DNA of 64,000 bases from Glandiceps talaboti (GCF_964340395.1 NC_135549.1:33189832-33253831), one strand, 5' to 3'. Shown: positions 52,263-57,689, counted from the first letter of the stretch. Notes: a model not told the origin generated them from the letters alone. Program-made: numbers and translations.

Positions 52263-54251
52263 ACCTTCCCCATGGACTAGTGACTTTCATTTTTGGCTGT
52301 CATTTATAGCCAGAGTAACTAACCCCTGTACATATATCTAGAGCTAACCCTGTATCTACAATATAGCCAGAGTAACTAACCCCTGTACATACATGTACAT
52401 TGTATATCTAGAGCTAACCCTGTATCTACAATATAGCCAGAGTAACTAACCCCTTAGTCTTGCTGCTAGACGTTCAGGCTTTCTTTCGATACTATAAGCG
52501 AACGAAGTTTGCAGTGAGGGCTTGCCTGAACAGTCTAGCAAATGTCATTTTCAGACCGGACATTCCATTGAGATTACATTAAGTGGTGGGTTGGGCCATG
52601 TATGCATATATATACTTTAATATATTCAATCTCTGCATGCAGGTGTTGACAAACATACTTATGTCATTACTATGTCTTATCAGTTTATGGTAATTGTGTT
52701 TGATGAGTGTGTAGATGTTGTCATGAACACATTTTAGTTAACGCATTGGTGGTTATTTTTACAAGTCCCTCCTTAAGATGAATATGCATGAAAAATTAGC
52801 TATTGTCCTCTGTTTGTGCTTGTCGCTAATGCGGCTCTCCGATTGGCAGTTATTTATATCCTGATGACATTTGCTACACCTTGGATGTTCCATCCTCGAT
52901 AGCGATGTTCGGTCGTGTGTCGTATTGTATCGGAAGAACATTCAAGGTCTAGCAGATAGACTACTAACCCCTGTACATATATCTAGAGCTAACCCTGTAT
53001 CTACAATATAGCCAGAGTAACTAACCCCTGTACATATATCTAGAGCTAACCCTGTATCTACAATATAACCAGAGTAACTAACCCCCGTACATATATCTAG
53101 AGCTAACCCTGGATCTACAATATAGCCAGAGTACATGTAACTAACCCCTGTACATACATGTACATTGTATATCTAGAGCTAACCCTGTATCTACAATATA
53201 GCCAGAGTAACTAACCCCCGTACATATATCTAGAGCTAACCCTGGATCTACAATATAGCCAGAGTACATGTAACTAACCCCTGTACATACATGTACATTG
53301 TATATCTAGAGCTAACCCTGTATCTACAATATAGCCAGAGTACATGTAACTAACCCCTGTACATACATACATGTACATTGTATATCTAGAGCTAACCCTG
53401 TATCTACAATATAGCCAGAGTACATGTAACTAACCCCCATACATACATGTACATTGTATATCTAGAGCTAACCCTGTATCTACAATATAGCCAGAGTACA
53501 TGTAACTAACCCCCGTACATACATGTACATGTACATTGTATATCTAGAGCTAACCCTCAGGTCCCTGTATCTACAATATCATCGTGAGACAGTTGGTCAC
53601 AAATTAATCTACCTCATGTGAGCTGATGGGCTTTGCCTAGTTATATTAATAATAGTAATAATAACTGTGGATTTCATGCTATTTTTTTAAGTGACCTTGT
53701 TCAAAAAAAGGTTTGCTCCATTTCAGCACTATTCTTGTGATTATTTGCTATGACCTATGTGAAATCCATAAGGTAAGTACTATAACTTATAAGACAACCA
53801 CAGTTTAGATAAAGTAGTACACTGAGAGTCTACCATGGCATACATGTACATCCTTAGATCTGATTACACACGTTAGAAGTGTGAGTAACACATAATATAC
53901 TGTACCACACTTATCCAATGTTGCTGCAATTTTACGAAATCGGTAAGGGTAAACACAATATGGCGAATATCACAAGAACAAATAGAAAATCAGTTTAATA
54001 CTTCGATCATTCCATTTTCCACTGTTATTGAATTGTGTCAAATATTGCCCTAATATCACAAATAATTGCCAATGCCAGTGAGTGTACACTTGACTTGTGA
54101 CATTAACTTGTGTATATGTACTAGTACTAGGAGTACTAAAAGTACAGTTCTGAACTGTACGGACACAATAACACATTGTGACAAAGATAGAGATTGACTT
54201 ACCCAATAGACAGGCAATCGCAGACACGAATCCAGTCAGATGAAGGAGCAT
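14932..54251 (-). CDS. Ig/FN3 single-pass transmembrane receptor gene (span, exons listed separately)
   Basis: A minus-strand gene of about 39 kb reconstructed from splice sites and domains. In order: signal peptide (54203-54251), Ig domain (35203-35439), FN3 split over two exons (33679-33805, 33165-33331), Ser/Thr-rich linker (29912-30007), second split FN3 (27715-27909, 25723-25815), FN3 second halves (22535-22689, 18358-18519), a complete FN3 exon (17726-18019) and a transmembrane exon (14932-15118). Phases agree at every join except into the 22.6 kb exon, whose first half looks broken at about 25.5 kb. The predicted product is a type I surface receptor or adhesion protein. No kinase, phosphatase or other cytoplasmic domain is visible, but one could lie left of the window. 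I cannot assign a family below Ig/FN3 receptor. Confidence 0.8.
15300..15790. repeat. Dispersed repeat, GGTTTGGTTGAAAT family, two tandem copies
   Basis: Two related stretches each contain TTTGTGCCAGGTTTGGTTGA (about 15425 and 15705), followed by words such as CCCATGCATCAC and GGTCAA. The same core recurs at 17505-17640, 38820-39060 and 48700-48815. The region from 15790 to 16167 is A/T-rich with nothing recognised. Confidence 0.75.
16168..17024. repeat. 43-bp minisatellite, about 20 copies
   Basis: The unit contains AGCCAGGTTTTGTGTTCAGT, CACAATTTTC and ACTGTCCAGTA. Several copies (about 16330-16500) have lost the TGTGTTCAGTCACAA part, giving 27-bp short units that alternate with full ones. 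The array lies in the last readable intron of the receptor gene. Confidence 0.96.
17226..17470. repeat. Segment duplicated in inverse at 11985-12255
   Basis: Counterpart of the 12 kb copy. It lies in the intron next to the FN3 exon whose fragment is also copied in inverse at 13.1 kb. The order of the two blocks differs between the loci, so this is not one simple inversion. Confidence 0.7.
17505..17640 (-). repeat. Dispersed repeat, GGTTTGGTTGAAAT family
   Basis: Contains GGTTTGGTTGAAATTGGGCT, ATGCATGTTGGAGATA and GGACAAATGGACACATGGGA, then AACGTAATAGCCTCC. It is a short interspersed unit ending near 17640. Confidence 0.7.
17726..18019 (-). CDS. Receptor exon: complete FN3 domain
   Basis: The acceptor is AATTCAG (18021-18020) and the donor is ATG then GTAAGC (17725). 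At 294 nt with phase 1 at both ends, it is the classic one-exon FN3 arrangement. The product begins APGLPMGVSV, has the B-strand tryptophan in NSELVMWAEP, a C-strand VDLYFIKFREVGGSW, and the F-strand tyrosine in LHATYQVTVQAATY. It joins the 18358 exon in phase to read KIECKEAPGLP. Part of it is copied in inverse orientation at 13115-13220. Confidence 0.88.
18358..18519 (-). CDS. Receptor exon: FN3 second half
   Basis: The acceptor is TTTAATTTAG (18521-18520) and the donor is GAAG then GTAACC (18357). At 162 nt it is phase 1 in and 1 out. The product includes SGDYVILNDLFSHVLLTVSC and ends FKIECKEG, resembling the C'-to-G strands of FN3 and aligning loosely with the exon at 22535. Its own first half (A-C strands) was not found; the 41-bp array occupies most of the interval where it should be. 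A partial copy lies at 34039-34141 in an intron of the same gene. A single-copy origin here is inferred because this copy has the full exon and donor. Confidence 0.7.
18600..19540 (-). mobile_element. Dispersed element with five 151-bp units and a hairpin end
   Basis: Five tandem units of about 151 bp, each with AACAAAATGGCTGCCAGG, CCATATTGGATCGTATCA and TGAGATCTGTTCAAGCATGT, are followed by CCAGTCATCTCCAAGAAACA, a GGAC-rich run (19466-19495) and a near-perfect hairpin (19510-19540, GTCCCCG...CGGGGAC). A shorter version is at 34145-34846. Minus open frames starting MSKAITQTCLNRSH arise from the repeat and are not genes. I infer a non-autonomous element; its class is unknown. Confidence 0.75.
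19541..19782. other. Unassigned spacer
   Basis: Short sequence between the hairpin-ended element and the 41-bp array. Nothing recognised. Confidence 0.5.
19783..22501. repeat. 41-bp minisatellite, about 66 copies
   Basis: The unit contains CATACTGACTGGCATACACT and TGGTGGTATAATTAGTAATT. Main variants are CACTTGG or TACTTGG and GGTATAA or GGCATAA. Three units (about 20025, 20400, 20730) carry an extra TATATA in place of the usual junction. The array stops about 30 bp from the 5' splice site of the exon at 22535-22689 and fills most of that intron. Confidence 0.97.
22535..22689 (-). CDS. Receptor exon: FN3 second half
   Basis: The acceptor is GTTCCTAG (22691-22690) and the donor is GATG then GTAAAT (22534). 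At 155 nt it is phase 2 in and 1 out, the same phase pattern as the FN3 second-half exon at 33165. The product reads AIYLMWHHCSQYTTC, then SKYDIAKKIILVTVYADLKG and ends LVIDG, with an F-strand-like ILVTVYA. It joins the 18358 exon in phase. Its first half should enter in phase 1 and leave in phase 2. The only candidate is the damaged stretch at 25459-25600. Confidence 0.65.
22690..25458. other. Long intron stretch, nothing firmly assigned
   Basis: The plus frame at 22700-22939 shows no domain. A possible tRNA-T-arm-like GGTTCAAATCTCACC at 22952 has no matching A-box or fold. Near 23195-23230, TCTCCCTCTAGGGGATT pairs imperfectly with TCATAGAGGGGAGA. No exon or element boundary could be supported. 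Confidence 0.5.
25459..25600 (-). pseudogene. Damaged FN3 first-half exon with internal 55-bp duplication
   Basis: On the minus strand two adjacent 55-bp copies encode an FN3 B-C segment. One reads NVASNFMMIE then a TGA where tryptophan is expected, then SPDDQVFRM. The other reads LMIEWSPDDPVFRIGKSLK. The duplication shifts the frame between the copies. The stretch sits in the interval where the first half of the third FN3 domain is missing. A frame entering in phase 1 from the 25723 exon runs up to the TGA. I read it as an exon broken by a tandem duplication; an assembly error or a polymorphism is possible. Confidence 0.45.
25723..25815 (-). CDS. Receptor exon: FN3 second half
   Basis: The acceptor is CCATTTACAG (25817-25816) and the donor is AAGG then GTAAGC (25722). 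At 93 nt it is phase 1 at both ends. It encodes AATKYELNLTCVTDVGEGS, the F-strand tyrosine and the loop typical of FN3, then ATLVITTDSK. Joined to the 27715 exon it restores YNLSGLDAATKYEL, a textbook FN3 E-F transition, which confirms both splice sites. The intron between them is the one filled by the 33-bp array. Confidence 0.88.
26076..27714 (-). repeat. 33-bp minisatellite of a duplicated 5' splice site, about 50 copies
   Basis: On the minus strand each full unit reads CTCTCTCTGGTTTAG then GTAAGTAATATAAC then TTGT or CTGT. The first GTTTAG/GTAAGT on the minus strand (27709-27714) is the real donor of the FN3 exon at 27715. The array therefore repeats the last exon bases together with the start of the intron. 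Short variants have GTATTATAAC (weaker donor); long variants insert AAT or similar before AAGTTATA. The array occupies nearly all of the 1.9-kb intron. Using any downstream donor would put TAA in frame two codons after the normal boundary. Confidence 0.95.
27715..27909 (-). CDS. Receptor exon: FN3 first half
   Basis: The acceptor is TATAACTAG (27911-27910) and the donor is GTTTAG then GTAAGT (27714). At 195 nt it is phase 1 at both ends. It reads MPQPPENFRGIG, the B-strand SMLLKWEYPNG with its tryptophan, the C-strand VKYRLYVKP and the E-strand RRLRYNLSGL. It joins the 29912 linker exon as HPAMMPQPPENF. The exon's last 13 or so bases are the seed of the tandem array that follows. Confidence 0.9.
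28053..29309. mobile_element. Possible TIR element flanked by TA
   Basis: GTTCCAGGGCAC at the left (after TA) is matched by its complement GTGCCCTGGAAC (before TA) at the right, 1.25 kb apart. A TA duplication would suit a Tc1/mariner-like or related element. Internal open frames, the longest 86 codons at 28069 on the plus strand, show no transposase motif I recognise, so the element would be non-autonomous. The TIR is only 12 bp, so chance is possible. Confidence 0.45.
29310..29911. other. Intron, nothing recognised
   Basis: A/T-rich, with no exon, repeat or element that I can support. Confidence 0.5.
29912..30007 (-). CDS. Receptor exon: Ser/Thr-rich linker
   Basis: The acceptor is ACACTTATAG (30009-30008) and the donor is GCGA then GTAAGT (29911). 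At 96 nt it is phase 1 at both ends. It encodes NTTESSLSTSPPSNTKEM followed by TLTTVEKTSVHPA. There is no fold; the composition suggests an O-glycosylated spacer between the first FN3 domain and the later ones. It joins both neighbouring exons in phase. Confidence 0.75.
30266..30308 (+). repeat. About 42-bp direct repeat, left copy
   Basis: ACATGGTACATCCCTC, AATGGTAAATTC and TTAGTTA recur at 32368-32408 with a few changes. The two copies flank the paired TIR elements at 30309-32362. Confidence 0.75.
30309..30901. mobile_element. Palindrome-rich TIR element
   Basis: The ends are ACAGAATCACAGTCAGAATT at the left and its complement at the right (30881-30901), giving a TIR of about 26 bp. Inside, TTCTGTCTGCTTG and its complement CAAGCAGACAGAA alternate many times. 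AGGGTGGCTAGATTGCTTTC near 30428 is mirrored near 30520, so the element folds into several nested hairpins. Three tandem units of about 61 bp (GAAATTTGTTCTGTCTGTTT) lie at 30660-30850. No coding capacity. Confidence 0.75.
30905..32362. mobile_element. Probable TIR element next to the palindromic one
   Basis: The left end has CCCTTAGGGTGACC, a T-run and GTTTCTCATCTCC. The right end, reverse-complemented, has AAGGGCGGCCCTATTT and TCTGTTTCTCATCTCCCGACC-type sequence (32310-32362). The interior is A/T-rich with no domain in its small open frames. Confidence 0.5.
32368..32408 (+). repeat. About 42-bp direct repeat, right copy
   Basis: Counterpart of 30266-30308, here without an adjoining palindromic element on its right. 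Confidence 0.75.
32930..33075 (+). repeat. Dispersed repeat, TTTGGCTGTTGCTATGGG family
   Basis: Contains ATCATTTGGCTGTTGCTATG, GTCATGTTGCTAG and TTTGTTCACTTGTCTATGAA. Other copies lie at 39590-39715 and, tandemly, at 49340-49720. The region 32409-32929 upstream shows nothing else clear. Confidence 0.8.
33165..33331 (-). CDS. Receptor exon: first FN3 domain, second half
   Basis: The acceptor is TTTCTCTGTAG (33333-33332) and the donor is GAAG then GTACGT (33164). At 167 nt it is phase 2 in and 1 out, matching its first half at 33679. It reads NGEWVDVLNVTRNETNAIV, then HANTNYHFQIRALAGNGNLS with the F-strand tyrosine and the A-x-N-x-x-G loop, and ends VYVNTSVEG. Three N-glycosylation sequons are visible (NVT, NET, NTS). 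Confidence 0.9.
33470..33660 (+). repeat. CA-rich microsatellite with conserved 3' tail
   Basis: A broken (CA)n stretch is followed by TTCACCATGCCTATAGTACT, ACTGAACCTCA and GTTGTGCTAAAAAT. The same tail follows (CA)n at 45866-45920 and, altered, the long microsatellite at 50250-50330. The microsatellite is therefore part of a dispersed element. Confidence 0.75.
33679..33805 (-). CDS. Receptor exon: first FN3 domain, first half
   Basis: The acceptor is TTTTTTACAG (33807-33806) and the donor is seven A then GTGAGA (33678). At 127 nt it is phase 1 in and 2 out. It encodes KPDPPHNLTASDIKSNQVYL, then AWLPSNNTDQALLSAYIIQ with the B-strand tryptophan and the C-strand. It joins the Ig exon as KLKVLDKPDPPHNL, a typical Ig-to-FN3 linker. 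The A-run before the donor could cause slippage in a transcript or assembly. Confidence 0.88.
33925..35196. repeat. 31-bp minisatellite, interrupted by a repeat insertion
   Basis: The unit contains GCATCACAAGTTGAGA and TCATTTCAATGACT. About ten good copies lie at 34915-35196, and degenerate copies at 33925-34036 and 34850-34915. The insertion at 34039-34846 separates them. The good copies run to within about seven bases of the 5' splice site of the Ig exon (donor at 35202). Confidence 0.9.
34039..34846 (-). mobile_element. Second copy of the hairpin-ended element, with an exon fragment
   Basis: Matches 18433-19540 but has fewer 151-bp units. Its left end, 34039-34141, copies part of the FN3 exon at 18358-18519, including its acceptor. 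It ends with CGGACGGACGG-type repeats and a truncated hairpin, GTTCCCGTCCCGCGGGGAC. It lies inside a degenerate 31-bp array in an intron of the same gene, so the array predates it. Confidence 0.75.
35203..35439 (-). CDS. Receptor exon: Ig domain
   Basis: The acceptor is CTACATTGCAG (35441-35440) and the donor is TTTTAG then GTAAGT (35202). At 237 nt it is phase 1 at both ends. It holds all the Ig landmarks: B-strand cysteine in EVVLNCKL, C-strand tryptophan in NNVTWMKDEK, and the F-strand DRGIYKCNGDW (a D-x-G-x-Y-x-C signature). Sequons NNS, NVT and NIT are present. Joined to the signal exon it reads CLLASTVSSESELHV. It is about 78 residues, short for a V-set and consistent with C2 or I type. 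Confidence 0.93.
35440..35780. other. Intron, short tandem words only
   Basis: Near 35483-35545 ATTAGCCACAG is repeated three or four times. Nothing else is recognised. Confidence 0.5.
35781..36165. repeat. 37-bp minisatellite, about 10 copies
   Basis: The unit contains GGATCATAATATTGACTGTG and TGGCCGGGCTGTGCAGT. Some copies replace GGATCATAATATTGACT with GGAACATTATTGATT. It is GC-richer than its surroundings. Confidence 0.95.
36166..36672. other. Intron, nothing firmly recognised
   Basis: Contains ACATGTACATGTACATGTA at about 36340 and ordinary A/T-rich sequence. Confidence 0.5.
36673..36746. repeat. (CA)n microsatellite
   Basis: About 37 uninterrupted CA units, followed by CCTGAGTGTTCAGTTGTG, which resembles the tail of the CA-embedded repeat family. 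Confidence 0.97.
36747..37443. other. TACATGTA-rich intron stretch
   Basis: Words of the type TACATGTACATGT recur at 36827, 36975, 37063, 37124 and 37208. Also an AAG run at 37305-37323. No gene. Confidence 0.55.
37444..38070 (+). pseudogene. Non-LTR retrotransposon, ORF2 C-terminus
   Basis: The plus strand reads LSRPKRSILAQFRTGILPI, then after a one-frame shift at about 37655 RNRYKCRF, then CNFCLGPEIEDEKHFLFDC with an intact C-x2-C...H-x4-C knuckle, ending KRKEKMYNL before TAA (37943). The 3' region holds ATAAGCCCAAGGGGCTGGAT, a short hairpin followed by GTGGCAAGTTGTAATAACAA. The copy is strongly 5' truncated and lies in the first large intron of the receptor gene. Confidence 0.82.
38071..39100. 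repeat. Dispersed repeats of the GGTTTGGTTGAAAT family
   Basis: Two tandem copies with GCCAGGTTTGGTTGAAAT, GGTGCATGCCAGAGATATG and CCATTCGG or CCATATTTGATTTGGTC at about 38760-38890 and 38900-39085. A more diverged part extends back to about 38450. 38071-38450 shows nothing clear. Confidence 0.65.
39101..40281. other. Intron with one dispersed repeat
   Basis: 39590-39715 is a copy of the TTTGGCTGTTGCTATGGG family. GGGGGGCAGCTGCCCCCC at about 39733 is a perfect 18-bp palindrome. The remainder is unassigned. Confidence 0.6.
40282..40822. mobile_element. Foldback element with long terminal inverted repeats
   Basis: The left arm (40282-40365) has CCATCTTAGTTTCC, ACGGCGACAA and CAGCCATACGTTACAGTGGT. 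The right arm (40718-40822) carries the complements in mirror order: GTTACCACTGTAACGTATGG, TTGTCGCCGTACGG and AAACTAAGAAAGATGG. Arms of about 85-105 bp surround a 350-bp centre with no coding frame. No target duplication was resolved. Confidence 0.75.
40823..41691. other. Intron, nothing recognised
   Basis: Short overlapping open frames near 41000-41300 on both strands show no domain. Confidence 0.5.
41696..43313. mobile_element. piggyBac-like non-autonomous element
   Basis: Flanked on both sides by TTAA (41692-41695 and 43314-43317). The ends are CCCTTTCACCACCA and TGGTGGTGAAAGAG, an imperfect inverted pair starting with CCC, as in piggyBac elements. At 1618 bp it has no frame long enough for a transposase; the 100-codon minus frame at 42533 shows no catalytic motif. 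Just inside the left end, ACCAGTACCCGGTATACCGG occurs twice, each holding the perfect palindrome CCCGGTATACCGGG. Confidence 0.75.
43318..45682. other. Intron, mostly unassigned
   Basis: 43560-43790 is a dispersed-repeat fragment whose end folds on itself (TAAAGCTACGCTTTCAGC against GCGGAGCTAAA). A plus frame at 44097 starts MSASETQKKKTEKVV and stops after 60 codons; the next frame continues as HLVPYIKTFHVDKTADLF. This could be a gene or element relic, but I cannot name it. Confidence 0.45.
45683..45925 (+). repeat. (CA)n microsatellite inside a dispersed repeat
   Basis: Pure (CA)n at about 45750-45838, then (CAGA)n, then the conserved tail TTTGCCATGCCTATAGTACT and ACTGAACCTTATCAGTTCAG. The preceding unique part contains CCAAGACAAAGTTCTG. 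Confidence 0.9.
45926..46833. other. Intron, nothing recognised
   Basis: A/T-rich, with several TACATGTA words near 46040-46060 and 46210. No coding or element signal. Confidence 0.5.
46834..46862. repeat. C homopolymer, 29 bases
   Basis: Uninterrupted C-run; its length is likely uncertain in any assembly. A shorter C-run followed by (AC)n lies at about 52232-52263. Confidence 0.95.
46863..49339. other. Intron with dispersed-repeat fragments
   Basis: 47030-47250 and 48690-48920 carry fragments of the GGTTTGGTTGAAAT family. The latter has GATATGAGGGTGAATGCACC, GACGGATGGACGTAACTC and GGTAATAGCCCCCTCCG. A 26-bp stretch near 47287 repeats GGGGTCC/GGGTCC words. 47400-48680 holds no feature I can support. 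Confidence 0.5.
49340..49720 (+). repeat. Tandem copies of the TTTGGCTGTTGCTATGGG repeat
   Basis: About four diverged units of 100-120 bp, each with GGCTGTTGCT or GATGTTGCTA, GTTGCTAGGC, ACATACATTTTT and a TCATTTGTCTATTAAT-type word. They run directly into the microsatellite at 49727. Confidence 0.8.
49727..50240. repeat. (CA)n then (CATA)n microsatellite
   Basis: (CA)n with ATCCA interruptions to about 49850, then (CATA)n with GTA and CAGA interruptions to 50236. All open frames across it (His/Thr/Tyr or Cys/Val/Met repeats) are artefacts. Confidence 0.97.
50488..51214. mobile_element. Possible TIR element
   Basis: TATACGTCACCTG near the left end (50502-50514) is matched by CAGGTGACGTATA at 51200-51212. 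CATACTT is also shared in inverse. No transposase frame. The right end abuts the hairpin at 51215. Confidence 0.4.
51215..51355. repeat. Large near-perfect hairpin
   Basis: Two 63-bp arms (51215-51277, 51293-51355) match at about 59 positions. They share TATGTTATTTGCCAAATAC and GGTAATTTTTCTGGTATAAC and surround a 15-base loop, CTCGCCTCCGGCTCT. No microRNA-like processing can be inferred. Confidence 0.92.
51356..52310. other. Intron, nothing recognised
   Basis: TACATGTA words at 51650-51710 in two short direct repeats (each with GTATATCAGTTCTTCACCTA), and a C-run with (AC)n at 52232-52263. No gene. Confidence 0.5.
52311..53570. repeat. 57-bp minisatellite, split by a transposon
   Basis: The unit contains AGAGCTAACCCTGTATCTAC, AATATAGCCAGAGTA and ACTAACCCCTGTACAT. 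Longer units insert ACATGTACATTGT or CATGTA. Copies lie at 52311-52454 and 52964-53570; the element at 52455-52963 interrupts one unit. Confidence 0.95.
52455..52963. mobile_element. 509-bp TIR element with 9-bp target duplication
   Basis: Inserted in the 57-bp array. The target duplication CTAACCCCT lies at 52446-52454 and 52964-52972. The TIRs are TAGTCTTGCTGCTAGAC at the left and, reverse-complemented, TAGTCTATCTGCTAGAC at the right. Subterminally, TGCTAGACGTTCAGGC is mirrored by GCCTGAACAGTCTAGCA about 60 bp further in, giving a foldback. There is no transposase. A 9-bp duplication suits Mutator-like or Merlin-like elements, but the superfamily is not settled. Confidence 0.88.
53571..54202. 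other. Start of receptor intron 1, nothing recognised
   Basis: No repeats or open frames beyond read-through of the signal exon. Confidence 0.5.
54203..54251 (-). CDS. Receptor first coding exon: signal peptide
   Basis: The ATG is at 54251. The exon encodes MLLHLTGFVSAIACLL and ends with TTGG before a perfect donor, GTAAGT (54202-54197), in phase 1. Joined to the Ig exon it becomes MLLHLTGFVSAIACLLA then STVSSE: a hydrophobic core of about 15 residues and a small residue at the expected cleavage point. The exact phase match and the sensible cleavage site are the main support. The promoter and 5' UTR cannot be defined. Confidence 0.8.
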
Positions 54252-55177
54252 TATTGACAGGACAGGAGCATGAAGGATGTTATAACTTTAAGATGTGTGT
54301 CGAGTTGTCATTCAAAGTGAACATACACAGTAAGAGGTCACATGAAGCGAAAACAAAACTACAGACTACAGTACAGAGATCGGTCAAAACTCTGTCCAAT
54401 TATCAGGAGAGCGTTTCCGTGTTGGGTGCTGAACTTTTCTGGATGTATATACAGTCATTCTAGCATTGTTTGTTCATTCAAAATCACCAAATTCGTCGCC
54501 TACGTAGGTTGTAACTGATCCGTAGAATGTGATATCAGAAGAGCCCAATAGTAGCAATAACTCAGGAAGTAAAATGGATCGCAAAGGAGTGGCTTATCAA
54601 AACTCCCTAGCTTTAACATCTAGACTTATTCTTAGATGAAGATCGACGTATTTCTTATCAAATACATTATTAGAACTGAATCAAATTGTTAGTCTTTACT
54701 TATTGGCATAAATAATAGTAACCGCTAAGTTTCTGACCAGTTTAAATCCACACTATGTGTAGTTTTGTCGACATGATACATTCTCTACTACAAATATTTA
54801 CTAAGTTAGGCAGTCTAAAGGTCATCGGGTTAACCATCTAATGATATTATTCTGAACAGCTGAGCCAAGCGTGCTGGAGCTATCGTGTGTCATTGTAACT
54901 GGTAAGTAATTTATAGTGGAAAATAACATACTATGAAATCAACCAAATATTATTTTAAAAACGAGGCTGTTATCTCCATAGCGATCCAAATAAGCGCAAA
55001 TGGTGATGACTAATGTATCCTTAAAGAGAGTTAATTTTTTGACATATTTCTTATTTGTACGCGCGCGCTCACGGATGCTGATTGGGTGATCTGACACTGG
55101 CAAGTTGCACCACCAATTAAAATCTGTTTTCGTTGACAATTTGCAATTACGTTATATCACCACAACTATCATACTGC
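54252..55177. other. 5' flank of the receptor gene
   Basis: Would contain the 5' UTR and promoter. No TATA box or other element could be assigned with confidence. Confidence 0.45.
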
Positions 55178-55350
55178 ATCGAAAACTGGGTTCATACATA
55201 TGAATCAACTAAGTCTTTGAATCGAAAACTGGGTTCATACATATGAATCAACTAAGTCTTTGAATCGAAAACTGGGTTCATACATATGAATCAACTAAGT
55301 CTTTGAATCGAAAACTGGGTTCATACATATGAATCAACTAAGTCTTTGAA
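55178..55350. repeat. 43-bp tandem repeat, four copies
   Basis: The unit contains ATCGAAAACTGGGTTCATAC and ATATGAATCAACTAAGTCTT. Copies are almost identical, so the expansion is recent. Confidence 0.96.
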
Positions 55351-55904
55351 ACCAATCTTTATCTTGCAGAAAAGGATGCAATTAAAAAAAAAGCTAATAC
55401 ATCTTTCACAAACATGAAACTTTGAACATCTACAAGGTGTGTGTAATTAAAACACTTTGACATTTGATTTTTTATATCTCAAATTTGATAATTATGCAAT
55501 ATGTGAATTTTATGACTCTTTCAAACAAATATTGCAATATTCCAATTATAGGAAATCCATATGTAAATTCAACTTTTAAAGAGAAAATTTATCAAGTGGA
55601 CAACACAGTTTTAGTTTTTTAATGGTGCTTATTTATTTTCTAATTCTCTACCAGTGTAGTACCAGCAGACCTTAAACAATGATAACTCTCACTGTATTAT
55701 TCAAAAGAAAATTACTACAATATACATTGTGTATGTTCATTTAAATAAATATTCTAATTAACTTTTGACACTGTTAAATTAGTATTAATTATCTTATAAA
55801 TATGTTTTGTTTAATTGTTATACAAATCATGTTCAGTTTTACAAGTTTCTGGATACATTTCTTGCTGAGTGGTATTGTGGTATCAAGGGTATGACATAGC
55901 TGCA
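55351..55904. other. A/T-rich, nothing recognised
   Basis: No coding or repeat structure. Confidence 0.5.
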
Positions 55905-56095
55905 GTTACCTTCACTATGGTAGTTTGGCATGGTGTTTAATAGTTAGAGCTATTTGTCAGATGCCTTCACTATGGTAGTTTTGCATGGTGTCAGTTAGAG
56001 CTATTTGTCTGATGCCCTTCACTATGGTAGTTTGGCATGGTGTCAGTTAGAGCTATTTGTCTGATGCCCTTCACTATGGTAGTACTGTGATGTCT
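55905..56095. repeat. About 53-bp tandem repeat, 3-4 copies
   Basis: Units share TTCACTATGGTAGTTTGGCA, TGGTGT and GTTAGAGCTATTTGTC. Confidence 0.9.
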
Positions 56096-56715
56096 GTGTA
56101 TGTTTACTATTCATGCATTGGTGAAAATAAGATAAGATAAAGTCAAAATTTGTAAAATGCCAAAATCCCAAAAGCATTAACAGAGCATAACCAGATTTAA
56201 ACTGAGTTCCTTCCATAAGGGCAAAGTTTTGAGATTCTCGTTCCTACAGACAATTGTTGGAATACAAGAGAACATACGCAATAAGTTATTTTTTCTCATT
56301 GATTGCTATTTACCCATTGCTGTTAGTGATCTCCTGGCCAACCACAACATGTAATGTAAAGCTTTACAGAATGTTGTAGCATAGCACTCACCATAGAAAG
56401 AGTTTTAAAGGCAAAAAAAAAAATTGTTTCTGGTCAGCGCCCAAAACTTAAGTACCCCTTCCCGCGTTAATTTTTTCTTCCGTATTAGCCAATTCAGTCT
56501 GCAGATGAAAGGGAAAACACAAAAGTAACTCTCCTTACATTAATTGCCACCAGTGAAGACAACTGAAAAACTAATCATGAACTAGCCCATGACATGCCCA
56601 ACATACACACTTGCTGTAAAGTACTAAATAAAAAGAACAGTAACTGCAATGATTAGTAGATTGATTAACATTTGTTGAGAATGTAAAAAAAAATAAGCGC
56701 ATCATCGCAACACTT
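56096..56715. other. Unassigned
   Basis: Nothing recognised. Confidence 0.5.
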
Positions 56716-57475
56716 TAGACAACATTTCCTGACGAGAAACTATTTTTCCTTTTTAGTGGCCTACAAAAATATGCCAATAACTTATTAAAACTAAAAGCTA
56801 CATCGATAATATTTTCAGGACAAGTGGGCTTTGTTATCGCAAATGTATGTATCAAATTATATTGAATTTGAAGCGTGCATTCTTGAGATATAGCCTAATT
56901 ACTGAAAACCATTAATTATGTAAATTGTTCGTTAATATTCATGGGATGTTTACCGAAACCTAATCAGTTCTTGTCACTACCCTCCAGAACACATGCAATA
57001 AATTTCGTTTGAATTGAAGCAGTTGTGTTTTAGAAAATGGTGATAAAGTCGTACCACTTTAGACAACATTTCCTGACCGGAAACTATTTTTTTCTTTTTG
57101 TGGCCTACCGAAAATATGCCAATAACTTATTAAAACTAAAAACTACATTAGTAATATTTTCAGGACAGGTGCGCTTTGCCGGTATCGCAAATGTGTGTAC
57201 AAGTAATAATGAATTTGAAGCGTGCATTCTTGAGATATAGCCTAATTACCGAAAACCATTAATTATGTAAATTGCTCATTAATATTCACAGGATTTTTAC
57301 CAAAACCTAATCAAGTCTTGCCATTACCCTGTGAAATATGTCTTCAAAAGTTCGTTTGAATTGAACAAGCCGTTATGGAGAAAACGATGACACAGACAGA
57401 CAGACAGACAGACAGACACACAGACACACACAGACTTCCACCCACTAAATATATCTCTTCCTTACGGAAGATAAA
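56716..57475 (+). repeat. Dispersed repeat, two tandem 335-bp copies with CAGA tail
   Basis: CACTTTAGACAACATTTCCT, CCAATAACTTATTAAAACTA and GAAGCGTGCATTCTTGAGAT occur at about 56715 and again at about 57050. The second copy ends in (CAGA)n and CTTCCTTACGGAAG, a short palindrome. It has the same layout as the other families here: a body repeated in tandem, a short-motif run, then a self-complementary end. Confidence 0.8.
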
Positions 57476-57689
57476 ATGAAAACATTTAAGTCTGTCTTTA
57501 AAAATACATAAACCAAAAATTATACACGGGTCGGGATAATTGTTCCACAAATACAAACTAGAAAACAAACATAAGATAAAATGTATCAAAATTGTTCAAA
57601 TTGTGCAAAACTAAACCTGAAAAAAATAGTAATTCTAAAATGATAAAATATCACAGATTAAAACTGGTATACAACTAATAAGTCATTAA

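Noticed and set aside
53970-54202. Continuation of the signal-peptide open frame as a short secreted protein
   Set aside because: A perfect GTAAGT donor lies after codon 16, and splicing there joins the Ig exon in phase with a sensible signal cleavage site. The read-through shows no domain.
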